Source: an uncultured bacterium | GTDB lineage: Bacteria; CAIJMQ01 | Length of the DNA: 36,501 bases | Assembly: GCA_903821905.1 (NCBI GenBank) | Contig: CAIJMQ010000026.1 | Span: 1-36,501, forward strand | Direction of reading: 5' to 3' | Shown: piece by piece, positions 26,621-36,340 of the stretch | Position numbering within the stretch: position 1 is the stretch's first letter | Layout of the letters: each line of letters begins with the position of its first letter | Position numbers and translations under genes: made by a program | Notes under the pieces: generated by a model | Databases searched by the model: none | What the model was told of the DNA's origin: nothing | Seen by the model: the letters and a program-made list of their open reading frames with translations, nothing else

Positions 26621-27481
26621 ATGGAAGAATTAGTTAAACTGCAAGAAGTAACCAAGGCTTTTAAAGACTTTTGGGGTAAATCAAAATCTTTAGCAGTCAA
26701 AAATCTATCACTATCCGTAGAAAAAGGTGAAATTTTCGGACTGCTAGGGCCTAACGGTAGCGGTAAATCCACTACACTCAAATTAATACTTGGACTTTTG
26801 TACCCTAACAGAGGAAGAATAGCTGTTTTGGGTAAACCCCCAGGAAACAATACTGCCAAACAATTCATTGGCTATCTGCCGGAAGAAGATTACCTTTATT
26901 CTTATCTTAATGGCAGGGAAACATTGGATTTTTATGGAAAAATATTCAATATCCCATCAAGAGCAAGAAGAGAAAGAATAGATTTTTTGATTGATTTATT
27001 AGGGATGAAAGCATACCAGAGACGCCCTGTAGGGGAATATTCAAAAGGTATGGCAAGAAGAATTGGGCTTGCTAGTGCTCTAATAAACGACCCAGACCTA
27101 CTAATTCTAGATGAACCAACCAACGGCATGGATCCAATAGGAACCAGAGAAATGAAAAATCTTCTTCTGGAACTCAAAACAAAAGGTAAAACAATAATCA
27201 TCTCTACGCACCTCTTATCAGACATAGAAAGTATCTGTGACCGTATTGGTATTCTATACCAGGGAGAATTTATAGCAATAGATAAAGTAGATAAATTACT
27301 TTTACCATACAAGGGTGAACATCATCCTCTAGAGAACTTCTTTATAGATAAAATACAACAAGAAAGAGAAAAAAGAGACAATAAGAAGAAATTGGAAATT
27401 TCAAAAGAAAAAGAAGAAACCGTTTCTGTAAAAAAGTCAGACATAGATCAGGAACTCCTTAATAAACTACTCAAAAAATGA
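26621..27481 (+). CDS. ABC transporter ATP-binding protein
   Basis: 286 aa; LLGPNGSGKSTTLKLILGLL (Walker A), GEYSKGMARRIGLASALINDPDLLILDEPTNGMDP (signature, Walker B), STHLLSDIESICDRI. Confidence 0.96.
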   Translation: MEELVKLQEVTKAFKDFWGKSKSLAVKNLSLSVEKGEIFGLLGPNGSGKSTTLKLILGLLYPNRGRIAVLGKPPGNNTAKQFIGYLPEEDYLYSYLNGRETLDFYGKIFNIPSRARRERIDFLIDLLGMKAYQRRPVGEYSKGMARRIGLASALINDPDLLILDEPTNGMDPIGTREMKNLLLELKTKGKTIIISTHLLSDIESICDRIGILYQGEFIAIDKVDKLLLPYKGEHHPLENFFIDKIQQEREKRDNKKKLEISKEKEETVSVKKSDIDQELLNKLLKK

Positions 27482-27541
27482 CAAATCCAACAGGATATAA
27501 AATTAATCTTTAATTCTTACTTAACACTGAAATCAAACACA

Positions 27542-28849
27542 ATGAACCGCAGGATTACCGCAGTAACTCTTAATACCTTCCGTGATTACTTTTTTACGCC
27601 AGCTATTATTACTCTTATTGTTTTTATGTTACTAATTCCTTTCTTATGCTTTAACATGTCGGGAGACGGCACAGCAGAAGGAAAATTTAAAGTATTTGTA
27701 ACTTATTCCTTTCTTATTAGTTCCATTATTTTAACAGTAACAAACATTTCTCTCTCCTGCTCTTCAATCAGCGGCGAATGGAAAAAGAGAACTCTTCTTA
27801 TTTTAGATGTTAAACCTATCAAACGATGGGAATTTATCTTAGGAAAATGGTTGGGTATATTAGCCATTAATGTAATACTTATTATATGTTTCCTTTTAGC
27901 CATGACATTTTCTTCTATTCTCATTTCACGTAATCTAACTAGAAATTTCCCAGAATATAGGAGTATATTCACAACTGAAGCAGAATTGTTTCCTATTCCA
28001 GCGGCTAAATCATCCCCCAAGAAAACTTCTGATTTTATGTCTTTCTTAAAAATGAGTCCTGAAGTTTCTGAAGGAGAAAAGGAAACCTATGCTATTCCTC
28101 CAAGAGAAAACATGGTATGGAATTTCAAAGGTATCCGTAAATCCTCAGGTAACTTATATCTCTCTTACCGTCCCCAAACTTCCGGACCAGAAGGACAAAA
28201 TATTGCAGGCTATTGGATTGCAGGAAATCCTTCTCTTCCTCAACCTTTTGAATTACAAATAAGTTTTCCTAAAGATAAAGTCCATCGTTTACAGCTTCCT
28301 TGGGAAGCCGTAAGTGTTGATGGGGAACTCAATATTGCCTACTTAAATTTTGATCCTGCAAATATGAGCATTTTATTCCCCAGATCTGATTTTAAGATAC
28401 TTTATCCTCGAGGCAATTATTGGATTAACCTCTTAAGGGGAGGTGCAAATCTCTTAATGTTGGTGACTCTTATTTGTTCAGTGGGTATTTTTTTCTCTTG
28501 TATAGTTTCAAACTTAACAGCAATTCTTTCAACATCTATTTTAATCTCTATGTCTTATATGCATGATTTTATTGAAATAATGATAAACTCTATTTCATCA
28601 CAAATACAAACAAAAGAAACAGCAGGAATTATCCCCCATCTTTCTTATCCTATGTTAAAATTTATTGCTTTTTTTCTTCCTCCTCTAGATAAAGCATTGC
28701 CACATTCTTATATTGGCAATTTTCTACTAATACCTTCTCAATACTTGGGTTTCCTTTTTATAAGAATAATCCTTTTGGGTGCTTTACCATTATTGATTTT
28801 AGCCATAATATATTTTTCACATAGAGAATTAGGAATCCCTAATGAATAG
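27542..28849 (+). CDS. ABC-2-like permease with large soluble insert
   Basis: 435 aa; N-terminal TMs with ISLSCSSISGEWKKRTLLILDVKPIKRWEFILGKWLGI (ABC-2 signature), about 150-aa extracytoplasmic insert, C-terminal TMs. Confidence 0.8.
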   Translation: MNRRITAVTLNTFRDYFFTPAIITLIVFMLLIPFLCFNMSGDGTAEGKFKVFVTYSFLISSIILTVTNISLSCSSISGEWKKRTLLILDVKPIKRWEFILGKWLGILAINVILIICFLLAMTFSSILISRNLTRNFPEYRSIFTTEAELFPIPAAKSSPKKTSDFMSFLKMSPEVSEGEKETYAIPPRENMVWNFKGIRKSSGNLYLSYRPQTSGPEGQNIAGYWIAGNPSLPQPFELQISFPKDKVHRLQLPWEAVSVDGELNIAYLNFDPANMSILFPRSDFKILYPRGNYWINLLRGGANLLMLVTLICSVGIFFSCIVSNLTAILSTSILISMSYMHDFIEIMINSISSQIQTKETAGIIPHLSYPMLKFIAFFLPPLDKALPHSYIGNFLLIPSQYLGFLFIRIILLGALPLLILAIIYFSHRELGIPNE

Positions 28850-30419
28850 AAAACAAAAAAGTATTATTATATTTATAATTTCCCTTTTATTGTTTTACTC
28901 TTGTACTTACCCGCTTTTCCAGATACGAGAAAGATTACATCTTACTTCATCCGAAGAAGAAACCGCTCTTAAAAAACTCCCTCCTGAGCTTGTTTTTACA
29001 ACAGTGTTACTCGGCGGCTTCAGAGGAATTCTGGTAGATCTCTTGTGGCTACGAGCACAAAAACTACAGGAAGATGGAAAATACTTTGAATTAGTGCAGC
29101 TTTCCGATTGGATAGGGCTTCTTGAACCATATATACCGGCAGTATGGAAATTTAATGCCTGGAATCTTTCTTATAATGTTTCAGTGGAATTTCCTACCGG
29201 GGAAGAAAGATGGAATTGGATATACCAGGGGATTAAACTTCTAAGAGATAAGGCATTGAAATACATTCCCAATTCCGGGGAAATTTATCAAGAACTCTCT
29301 TGGATACAATTCCATAAAATTTCCGACACTCTCGATGAATATAACGCATATTATAAAACAGCTTGGGCGAAGATAATGGAAGATGCGTTTGGGGATATGA
29401 CTTTAGAAGAAATAGTCTCAAACTCTTCTTATGAAGAACTAATAAAAGATAAAAGCGTAGAAACAATAATCTCCTCTTTCAAAGAGAAACAGATAGATAT
29501 TCTAAATAACTTGGCACAAATCTCCGGGGATAATTTCGCCAAACTACCAGAAAACTTAAAAGAACTTGTCAAGAGCCCTTCTTTTAGAAAAATAGAAGCA
29601 TACTTAAGAGGAAAAAGACTCCGCGAGGAATTTAAATTAGACCCCGCATTTATGCTGGAACTGGAAAAGAAATATTTCCCTTTGGACTGGAAATCAGCTC
29701 CTGCACATTCTTTATACTGGATAGAAGAAGGTAAGCGAAAAACAAGTGACATGGGAATATTAGACTACCACAGAATGGTATACTTTTCTCTCAATCATAT
29801 AATGAAATGGGGAAAAGTAAATATAAAGAAAGTTGGCAATGAAGAAGTGCTGATGCTTTCTCCGGAATTTCAGGCTGTCCCGATTTTAAATTCTTATTAT
29901 GAAGCAACTATACAAAGTTTAGAAAAGACAGGGGAACCAACCACGGGAATAAAAAGCTCACATCTTTATTTCTTAAGTGAAGTCATAGTTTTAGCCTATA
30001 CAATGAATAATCTTCCTCTTGCACAAAAGTATTATTTATATTTGAAAGATACTTATCCTGGGGAAGTAGGTAATCTCTCTTTCCCAGAATATGTTGCATC
30101 TAGGTTTGTAACGGATCTAACTGATGCATCTATTCCTGAAATTACAGACATTTTATTCGGAATCATGTATCAAAGTTATTGGTCACTGGCGACAGGAGAT
30201 GATGAACGTTACATAGGTCTACAAGCCCTTGCAAAAGCAGCTTACGAAAGAACAGCAAAAAATCTCTCGCGGTTTCAGAAAATTTTCCCTACTTTTGATG
30301 CATTGAAACAATCAAGTCTTGATGCTTCCTTTAATATGTTACCTTTACCAATTGCCTCTTCTCTCCGCAGTCGTTTAGGCATACCAGAACCAGCACCTGT
30401 CGAAGAAAAAAAAGAATAA
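28842..30419 (+). CDS. Uncharacterised membrane-anchored, probably helical-repeat protein of the SPFH/ABC cluster
   Basis: 525 aa; N-terminal TM; LLGGFRGILVDLLWLRAQKLQEDGKYFELVQLSDWIGLLEPYIPAVWKFNAWNLSYNVSVEFPTGEERWNWIYQGIKLLRDKALKYIPNSGEIYQELSWIQFHKI looks TPR-like. 8-nt overlap with the permease. Confidence 0.8.
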   Translation: MNRKQKSIIIFIISLLLFYSCTYPLFQIRERLHLTSSEEETALKKLPPELVFTTVLLGGFRGILVDLLWLRAQKLQEDGKYFELVQLSDWIGLLEPYIPAVWKFNAWNLSYNVSVEFPTGEERWNWIYQGIKLLRDKALKYIPNSGEIYQELSWIQFHKISDTLDEYNAYYKTAWAKIMEDAFGDMTLEEIVSNSSYEELIKDKSVETIISSFKEKQIDILNNLAQISGDNFAKLPENLKELVKSPSFRKIEAYLRGKRLREEFKLDPAFMLELEKKYFPLDWKSAPAHSLYWIEEGKRKTSDMGILDYHRMVYFSLNHIMKWGKVNIKKVGNEEVLMLSPEFQAVPILNSYYEATIQSLEKTGEPTTGIKSSHLYFLSEVIVLAYTMNNLPLAQKYYLYLKDTYPGEVGNLSFPEYVASRFVTDLTDASIPEITDILFGIMYQSYWSLATGDDERYIGLQALAKAAYERTAKNLSRFQKIFPTFDALKQSSLDASFNMLPLPIASSLRSRLGIPEPAPVEEKKE

Positions 30420-30437
30420 ACTGACAAGAGTTGGAAT

Positions 30438-31964
30438 TTAACCTAAAATTTTACTTAAATTCTTAAAGGAACCCTTCAGGTTAATGTAAATCTCCTTATA
30501 AATAGGATATGAATCTTTATAGACAGAAGAGTTTTCTTTATTCGGTTCCTGGACTATTCCCGTTTTAATTACTTTCGAAGCTTCTTCAACATTCTTATAA
30601 ATACCTACTCCAATTCCAGCCAAAAGCACTGCACCATAAGGAGAACCTTCTTCTACTGAAAGCGTATGTACTGGAAATTCAAATATATCCGCAAGTATAG
30701 TTCTCCACATTTTACTCTTTGCTCCACCTCCAACAAGACGAATCTCTTCTATCTTTATTCCTAAATCTTTCATAAGTTCCAATGAATCCTTTAAACCAAA
30801 ACCAACACCTTCCATAACTGACCTTATAAGATGCATCTTGTTGTGCCTTAAGCTTAAACCAAAGAAAACACCCTTTGCATTAGGGTCTTGGTGAGGTGTT
30901 CTTTCCCCGGTCAAATAAGGAAGAAAGATTAATCCTTCACTTCCGGCAGGAATTTGGGAAACCTTTTTAGTTATTGTATCGTAAAAATTAATTCCTTTTT
31001 CTTGTGCCTCTTTCTTTTCTTCAGCACCTAAGTTTTCGCATGCCCATTTAAAACTCCCGCCCGCATAAAGCACAACTCCCATAAGGTGCCATTTCCCCTT
31101 TACAGCGTGACAAAAAGAATGCAACTTACCTTCCGGTGCTATTTTTACGGTATCTGTGGAAGCAAAAACTACTCCCGATGTACCTAAAGTAACCGATATA
31201 ACTCCTTGTTTATAAATTCCGCAACTTATCCCGCTTGCTGCCTGGTCTCCGGCACCCGCCACAACAGGAATACCGATTTTAAGTCCGGTTAACTTCGCAG
31301 TTTCTTCATTAATTTTACCTACTATCTCTGAAGATTCATAAACAGGCGGGAAAAAATCCTTGTTAAGCTCTAACTTGTCTATAACTTCACTAGACCATTT
31401 CCTTCTCTTTACATCAAATACAGAAGTGCCTGAAGCATCAGATACATCTGCAGCAAATTCTCCGGTTAACTTAAACCTTATATAGTCCTTAGGAACAAGA
31501 ACTTTTCTCAACTTCTTGTAATTCCCAGGTTCATTTTCTTTTAGCCATAATATCTTGGGGAGAGTAAAACCGGTTAGAACAGGATTACAGGTCAACTCAA
31601 TAAATCTTTCTCTACCGAACAAATTATGAACCTCACCTACTTGTTTTTCCGTCCTGTTATCGCACCATAGTATCGCCGGCCTTATAACTTCAGATTTTTC
31701 ATCCAAGAATACCGAACTATGCATCTGTCCCGTTACACCAATTCCTACTATTGCTTCGCCTTTTATATTCCCCTTCTTTAGAGCTTCTCTTATGGACAAT
31801 AAAGCAGCTTCCCACCATTGTTTAGGATTTTGCTCAAACCATCCCGGCTGAGGAGAAAGAATCGGATATTCATTAAAAGACGAACTTACTATCTTCCCCT
31901 TTTCATCCGCAATTATGCATTTAGTTCCGGATGTTGCAACATCAATTCCCATCAAATATCCCAT
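30438..31964 (-). CDS. xylB: Xylulokinase (FGGY family)
   Basis: 508 aa; MGIDVATSGTKCIIAD, GVTGQMHSSVFLD, AILWCDNRTEKQ, AGAGDQAASGISCGI, PYLTGERTPHQDPNAKGVFFGLSLRH, RLVGGGAKSKMWRTILADI. Confidence 0.93.
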   Translation of the reverse strand: MGYLMGIDVATSGTKCIIADEKGKIVSSSFNEYPILSPQPGWFEQNPKQWWEAALLSIREALKKGNIKGEAIVGIGVTGQMHSSVFLDEKSEVIRPAILWCDNRTEKQVGEVHNLFGRERFIELTCNPVLTGFTLPKILWLKENEPGNYKKLRKVLVPKDYIRFKLTGEFAADVSDASGTSVFDVKRRKWSSEVIDKLELNKDFFPPVYESSEIVGKINEETAKLTGLKIGIPVVAGAGDQAASGISCGIYKQGVISVTLGTSGVVFASTDTVKIAPEGKLHSFCHAVKGKWHLMGVVLYAGGSFKWACENLGAEEKKEAQEKGINFYDTITKKVSQIPAGSEGLIFLPYLTGERTPHQDPNAKGVFFGLSLRHNKMHLIRSVMEGVGFGLKDSLELMKDLGIKIEEIRLVGGGAKSKMWRTILADIFEFPVHTLSVEEGSPYGAVLLAGIGVGIYKNVEEASKVIKTGIVQEPNKENSSVYKDSYPIYKEIYINLKGSFKNLSKILG

Positions 31965-32138
31965 AGTTTATCCTCCTTAACTAACTTATGATTTTCAAAC
32001 ATACACGAGTCAGCCCTCTTTTTCAAATTTAATTCTTATAAAAACTCAAAACTAAAATCTTTTCTTTTTTATGTTTAAGTCATTTGCCACTTTTATATAT
32101 GGTGTGATATAAATTAAGCACAGGAGTAAGCATCTAAA

Positions 32139-32870
32139 ATGAGCGAGATTATTAAGTTTATCATTGAGAATATTCGCAGTCTGACATCTTTTGATTACTT
32201 ACTGATTTTTACTTTTGTTTTACTGCTCACACTTGCTTGTTTTTTTGTTTTACGGTGGCTTTTCCAAGAGCGATTTAAATCTCAATCTGATGTTATCTCT
32301 CTTAAGGAACAAGCAATTTCTTCATACCAGAGAAATGTGGAGCTTCTTAACCAAGAGAATACGAAATTGGCCTCCCATATTTTACAACTCCGTAAAACTG
32401 AATTTGAGAAAGAGAAATTAGAGAAAGATGTAGATAAAATAAAACAATTCCTTATTAAATACTATTACCTTTATACTTATTCTCTTCAATTATTTAATAT
32501 TACCCTAATCCAACTCAATGTTGAAAACATGCTCTTTATCTATCTTGGTGTAAGAGCAGATAAGTTTGTCGCTGGTGCACCTTCAGTTATCAACCTGTAC
32601 AATAAACTTCATCTTGCCGAAAAAGAATTAACCAAAGTTTCTAGCGCTCTCTTTGATTCATGGCCTAACTCAAATGATAAATTGCTTGAAGTGCTTACAC
32701 TCTCTCCCATAATTACTGAGTTTAATTCCTCAAAGGTTCTTGAACCCATCAATCAAGTTAATGATACTATTACTCAAGTAATGAATAAATTCTTTAAAAT
32801 GAATATTCTTGAAATGGATGGGCAAGTATCTTCTGATTTTCATAGCTCATCAAAAAAACCGTTATCCTAG
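32139..32870 (+). CDS. Hypothetical membrane protein with N-terminal TM and coiled coil
   Basis: 243 aa; hydrophobic segment FDYLLIFTFVLLLTLACFFVLRWLF followed by a Glu/Lys/Leu-rich predicted coiled coil; no recognised family. Confidence 0.7.
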   Translation: MSEIIKFIIENIRSLTSFDYLLIFTFVLLLTLACFFVLRWLFQERFKSQSDVISLKEQAISSYQRNVELLNQENTKLASHILQLRKTEFEKEKLEKDVDKIKQFLIKYYYLYTYSLQLFNITLIQLNVENMLFIYLGVRADKFVAGAPSVINLYNKLHLAEKELTKVSSALFDSWPNSNDKLLEVLTLSPIITEFNSSKVLEPINQVNDTITQVMNKFFKMNILEMDGQVSSDFHSSSKKPLS

Positions 32871-32901
32871 CCGTTCCTACTTAGATTTATTCAGCCGAGT
32901 A

Positions 32902-34317
32902 TCACCAAGTCATTCTAACTCTATAACTTATCTTTTCTTCTCCGTCCTTGGGGACTTTGACAGTGTATTTTAAAGTATGAGCCTCTATCTTCTCGTATGG
33001 ATGAGAACTGCTCAATACAGTCCAGTCGCCTGGAATTGGTTCAATAATCTGAACCTCAGCATCTTCTTCCTTGTGGTTGCGGATAGATATTTCCCACGCT
33101 GTCTCATAAACATTACGGGCAATTTTCTTCCAATCCGTCTGTGTTCTAGTCCCAACAACATCAAATGCCTCACCCATCTTTATCTTTATTTTTTCGTCTT
33201 TAGGTGTATGGTCAATCTGGTCTTCACCCACAAATTGTAATCTGCCCGCATCGTCTGCCTTATATACTCTCACTATTCCCTTTGGTAAAGGCATTCCCAA
33301 GTTGTTTTCTTTCTTATTATCAATATCAATATAAACTCCAACCTTCTGATTGGAAATCGGTTCGCCGTAACTATTACGGTAGTAATACTCAGCACCGTAG
33401 AAGATTAAATTCTTCTTTATAGGAATATCGGATGCCTCCAGCAAACTTATCTGTTTGGTTTGATTTTCTTTGATAGTGGATTTTCTTCCAAGAGTATATA
33501 TGTGATATTCAAAGAAAGCTTTCTCTTCAAATCCTAGTTCCGCCTCTCTCGCCGTTCCAGCTTTATATAAACGGTCGACTCCTACCATAGGTTCTTCAAC
33601 TCTATTCACATCTCCTGCTATCAGCTGTATAGTAGCATCTTTATAAGCGGTACCACTCTTATTGTCTATAGTAACCCAACCTGTCAGATCTGCTTTTGTA
33701 TCGTCTTTGTTAAGAGTAGCAACATAATCTGCTTTCCAACCTATGCCATCCGTTAAATATGAGGCCTCCACTTTTTGTTTACCTTTGAGTGTATTATTTA
33801 GCATCCATACAAGAGTCGGTTTAGCAATCAGGTTTTCCGGTATCTTTGGTAGAATGACTCTGCCGCTTGGATTTATGTGAATCTCGTCGCCAATTTTATA
33901 AATAGTTCCTTCATTATTGCTTAAAAGAGTAGCATCATATATTTTCTCTTCACCTGTATAGTAATTCTTATCTATAAGTTTAACCTGCTGTCCTACATAC
34001 TTATCTAAAAGCTTTGTGGGGTTGAGTAAATCATATTCATAATTCTGCTCCAATACGGATAAACTGTTTGGGTCAACAAGTGATTTTATATGCACAGTCG
34101 TTGGGTTTATTCGTTCCGCTACATCCATAAACTGCAGTTCTGAAATTCCCTTTGCTAAAGATATTTCCCGAATATCCTTAACCAATCCCAAATTATTGTT
34201 ATATATGGTAATGTAGAGTTCCTTCTGGTCATCAAGTGTGCTTTTTGCCACTTCGTCTGCAAAACTTACACCGGCAATAATCAAACTCACTACCAGAAAA
34301 AGCATTATTCTTTTCAT
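32902..34317 (-). CDS. Secreted DUF4139-domain protein
   Basis: 471 aa; signal peptide MKRIMLFLVVSLIIAGVSFA; ITIYNNNLGLVKDIREISLAKGISELQFMDVAERINPTTVHIKS; VSYLTDGIGWKADYVATL-type core; C-terminal YTVKVPKDGEEKISYRVRMTW. Confidence 0.85.
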   Translation of the reverse strand: MKRIMLFLVVSLIIAGVSFADEVAKSTLDDQKELYITIYNNNLGLVKDIREISLAKGISELQFMDVAERINPTTVHIKSLVDPNSLSVLEQNYEYDLLNPTKLLDKYVGQQVKLIDKNYYTGEEKIYDATLLSNNEGTIYKIGDEIHINPSGRVILPKIPENLIAKPTLVWMLNNTLKGKQKVEASYLTDGIGWKADYVATLNKDDTKADLTGWVTIDNKSGTAYKDATIQLIAGDVNRVEEPMVGVDRLYKAGTAREAELGFEEKAFFEYHIYTLGRKSTIKENQTKQISLLEASDIPIKKNLIFYGAEYYYRNSYGEPISNQKVGVYIDIDNKKENNLGMPLPKGIVRVYKADDAGRLQFVGEDQIDHTPKDEKIKIKMGEAFDVVGTRTQTDWKKIARNVYETAWEISIRNHKEEDAEVQIIEPIPGDWTVLSSSHPYEKIEAHTLKYTVKVPKDGEEKISYRVRMTW

Positions 34318-34388
34318 CGTTTCACCCTCCTTATTAATTTTTATTATACATAGTTTTATTTTGAATTAAAAACTAACTTATTTTTAGT

Positions 34389-34417
34389 TTGATGAGTAAT
34401 TCTTTCTGCTATATAAT
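34389..34417 (+). promoter_or_regulatory. Sigma70-like promoter for pfkA
   Basis: TTGATG (34389-34394), 17-nt spacer, TATAAT (34412-34417). Confidence 0.65.
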
Positions 34418-34438
34418 TACCGTTAATTGGAGAAACAA

Positions 34439-35404
34439 ATGAAAAGAATAGGCGTTTTGACTTCAGGCGGTGATGCACCAGGCATGAACCCTGCCATAAG
34501 AGCAGTTGTAAGAACTGCTCTGGGGCTTGGGATGGAAGTATTCGGTATAAGAGGAGGTTATCGTGGACTGGCTGAAAACGATATCTTCCAGATGAATTCC
34601 AGAAACGTCAGCGGAATTATTGATGTAGGCGGAACAATACTCAAAAGTATAAGGTTCCCCGAATTTAAAGAAAAAAAGATAAGAGAACAAGCATATAAGA
34701 ACCTGAAAGGGAACAGGATAGAAGGTCTTGTAGTTATAGGCGGAGACGGTTCTGCTCAGGCAGCACATCTTTTACATTCAGAATTTAACCTACCGGTTGT
34801 CCTGATTCCTGCTTCTATTGATAATGACTTATATGGAACGGACTCAACAATAGGATTTGATACTGCCGTCAATACCGCAGTAGATGCAATCGATAGAATA
34901 AGAGACACTGCAACAAGCCACAATCGTACATTTATTGTTGAGGTAATGGGCAGAGAACACGGGAACCTCGCGCTTGAAGTAGGGCTTGCCTGCGGAGCAG
35001 AGATTGTCTTAATACCCGAGATGAAAATAGATTGGAATAAAATTGTTGAGGAATTGGAAAATCAGAAAATACAAGGCAAAGCAAGTTCTATAATAGTTCT
35101 TGCCGAAGGCGCAGGTAAAGCCGAAGATGTCGCAAAACTATTGCAAGCAAAACTACCCGAACAGGAAATCAGGATCTCTGTTTTGGGATATATTCAAAGA
35201 GGCGGGAAACCATCATCCGCCACCAGAAATCTTGCCACAAAATTCGGTGTAGAAGCAGTAAAAATGTTACATGAAGGACATTATGGTTCTATGGTAGGAA
35301 TAAAAGGCAGAGGAATAGTCCACGTGCCGTTAAAGGAAGTAATCTCCAAAACAGAATCTCCAGCACTGGAAAATCTTGAGATCGTTAAGCTAATGGATAT
35401 TTAA
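34439..35404 (+). CDS. pfkA: 6-phosphofructokinase (ATP-type signature)
   Basis: IGVLTSGGDAPGMNPAIRAVVRTAL, VIGGDGSAQAAH, PASIDNDLYGTDSTIGFDTAVNTAVDAIDRIRDTA, VEVMGREHGNLAL, LGYIQRGGKPSS. GGAG SD before ATG 34439 favours this start over track TTG 34427. Confidence 0.95.
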   Translation: MKRIGVLTSGGDAPGMNPAIRAVVRTALGLGMEVFGIRGGYRGLAENDIFQMNSRNVSGIIDVGGTILKSIRFPEFKEKKIREQAYKNLKGNRIEGLVVIGGDGSAQAAHLLHSEFNLPVVLIPASIDNDLYGTDSTIGFDTAVNTAVDAIDRIRDTATSHNRTFIVEVMGREHGNLALEVGLACGAEIVLIPEMKIDWNKIVEELENQKIQGKASSIIVLAEGAGKAEDVAKLLQAKLPEQEIRISVLGYIQRGGKPSSATRNLATKFGVEAVKMLHEGHYGSMVGIKGRGIVHVPLKEVISKTESPALENLEIVKLMDI

Positions 35405-35415
35405 TCCCGCAGAGT

Positions 35416-35452
35416 ATCGGAAAAATATCAAAGAGATTTTTCCGATGTTTTA
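35416..35452 (+). terminator. Rho-independent terminator downstream of pfkA
   Basis: ATCGGAAAAAT - ATCAAAGAG - ATTTTTCCGAT followed by GTTTTA; perfect 11-bp stem. Confidence 0.75.
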
Positions 35453-35505
35453 CGTTGAGGGATATACTTAAGAATAGATTTTGTTATAATAACGCCAATA
35501 AAAAC

Positions 35506-36312
35506 ATGAGCAAAAAAATAAAAGTTATAGTATCCGGCGCAGCCGGCAGAATGGGTATAGCCATTATCGGACTGATACCTTCATACGAAAATATCGTTTT
35601 TACCGGTGCTTTGGAACAACAAGGTCATCCGCTAATAGACCAAGATATCAGTACCATCTCACAAAATCTAAAAGGTGTAACCATACTTGATGATTTAAAA
35701 GATGACATAGGAAACGCAGATGTAATTATTGAATTCGCCACTGCTGAAACTGCATTAAAACATTTGGGAATTGCTGTCTCCTATCCCAATAAAGCTTTCG
35801 TAATAGGAATAACCGGCTTCACCAAAGAGCAGGAAGATAAAATAAAAGAATATTCAAAAAAAATTGCATGTATTAAAGCTCCTAACATGAGTACTGGTAT
35901 GAATATTCTGTTCAGTGTTGTTGAAAAATTAGCAAAAGCCTTGGGCGAAGATTATGATGCAGAAATTGTGGAAATTCATCACAAGGCAAAAGTTGACGCA
36001 CCTTCAGGAACAGCCAATAAATTAGGCGAAGCCATAGCCAAAGCTTATGGCAAAAATTACAATGACATCGCCAATTTCGGAAGAGTTTTGCCTGGACCCA
36101 GGCAAAAAGGGGAAATAGGTATTCACGCTGTAAGAGCCGGCAGCATTGTAGGCGAACATAGGGTGATATTTGCAGGCGGCGGAGAACACATAGAAATAAC
36201 CCATAGAGCAGAAAGCCGGGACGCATTCGCACACGGAGCACTAAAAGCAGCACAATGGATAGCAGGTAAAAAAGCAGGACTCTATGGGATGAATGATGTA
36301 TTGGGACTGTAA
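35506..36312 (+). CDS. dapB: 4-hydroxy-tetrahydrodipicolinate reductase
   Basis: MSKKIKVIVSGAAGRMG, VIIEFATAETALKHL, IGITGFTKEQ, APNMSTGMNILF, EIVEIHHKAKVDAPSGTA, THRAESRDAFAHGALKAAQWI. Start at 35506 preferred over track TTG 35455. Confidence 0.97.
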   Translation: MSKKIKVIVSGAAGRMGIAIIGLIPSYENIVFTGALEQQGHPLIDQDISTISQNLKGVTILDDLKDDIGNADVIIEFATAETALKHLGIAVSYPNKAFVIGITGFTKEQEDKIKEYSKKIACIKAPNMSTGMNILFSVVEKLAKALGEDYDAEIVEIHHKAKVDAPSGTANKLGEAIAKAYGKNYNDIANFGRVLPGPRQKGEIGIHAVRAGSIVGEHRVIFAGGGEHIEITHRAESRDAFAHGALKAAQWIAGKKAGLYGMNDVLGL

Positions 36313-36340
36313 GAAATACCTCCAATTTTCTTGAAGAATA

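Noticed and set aside
34799-34850. PfkA as a PPi-dependent enzyme (PASIDND instead of PGTIDND)
   Set aside because: GGDGS carries the Gly typical of ATP-PFKs, and there is no Lys in the xxIDND motif as in PPi enzymes.
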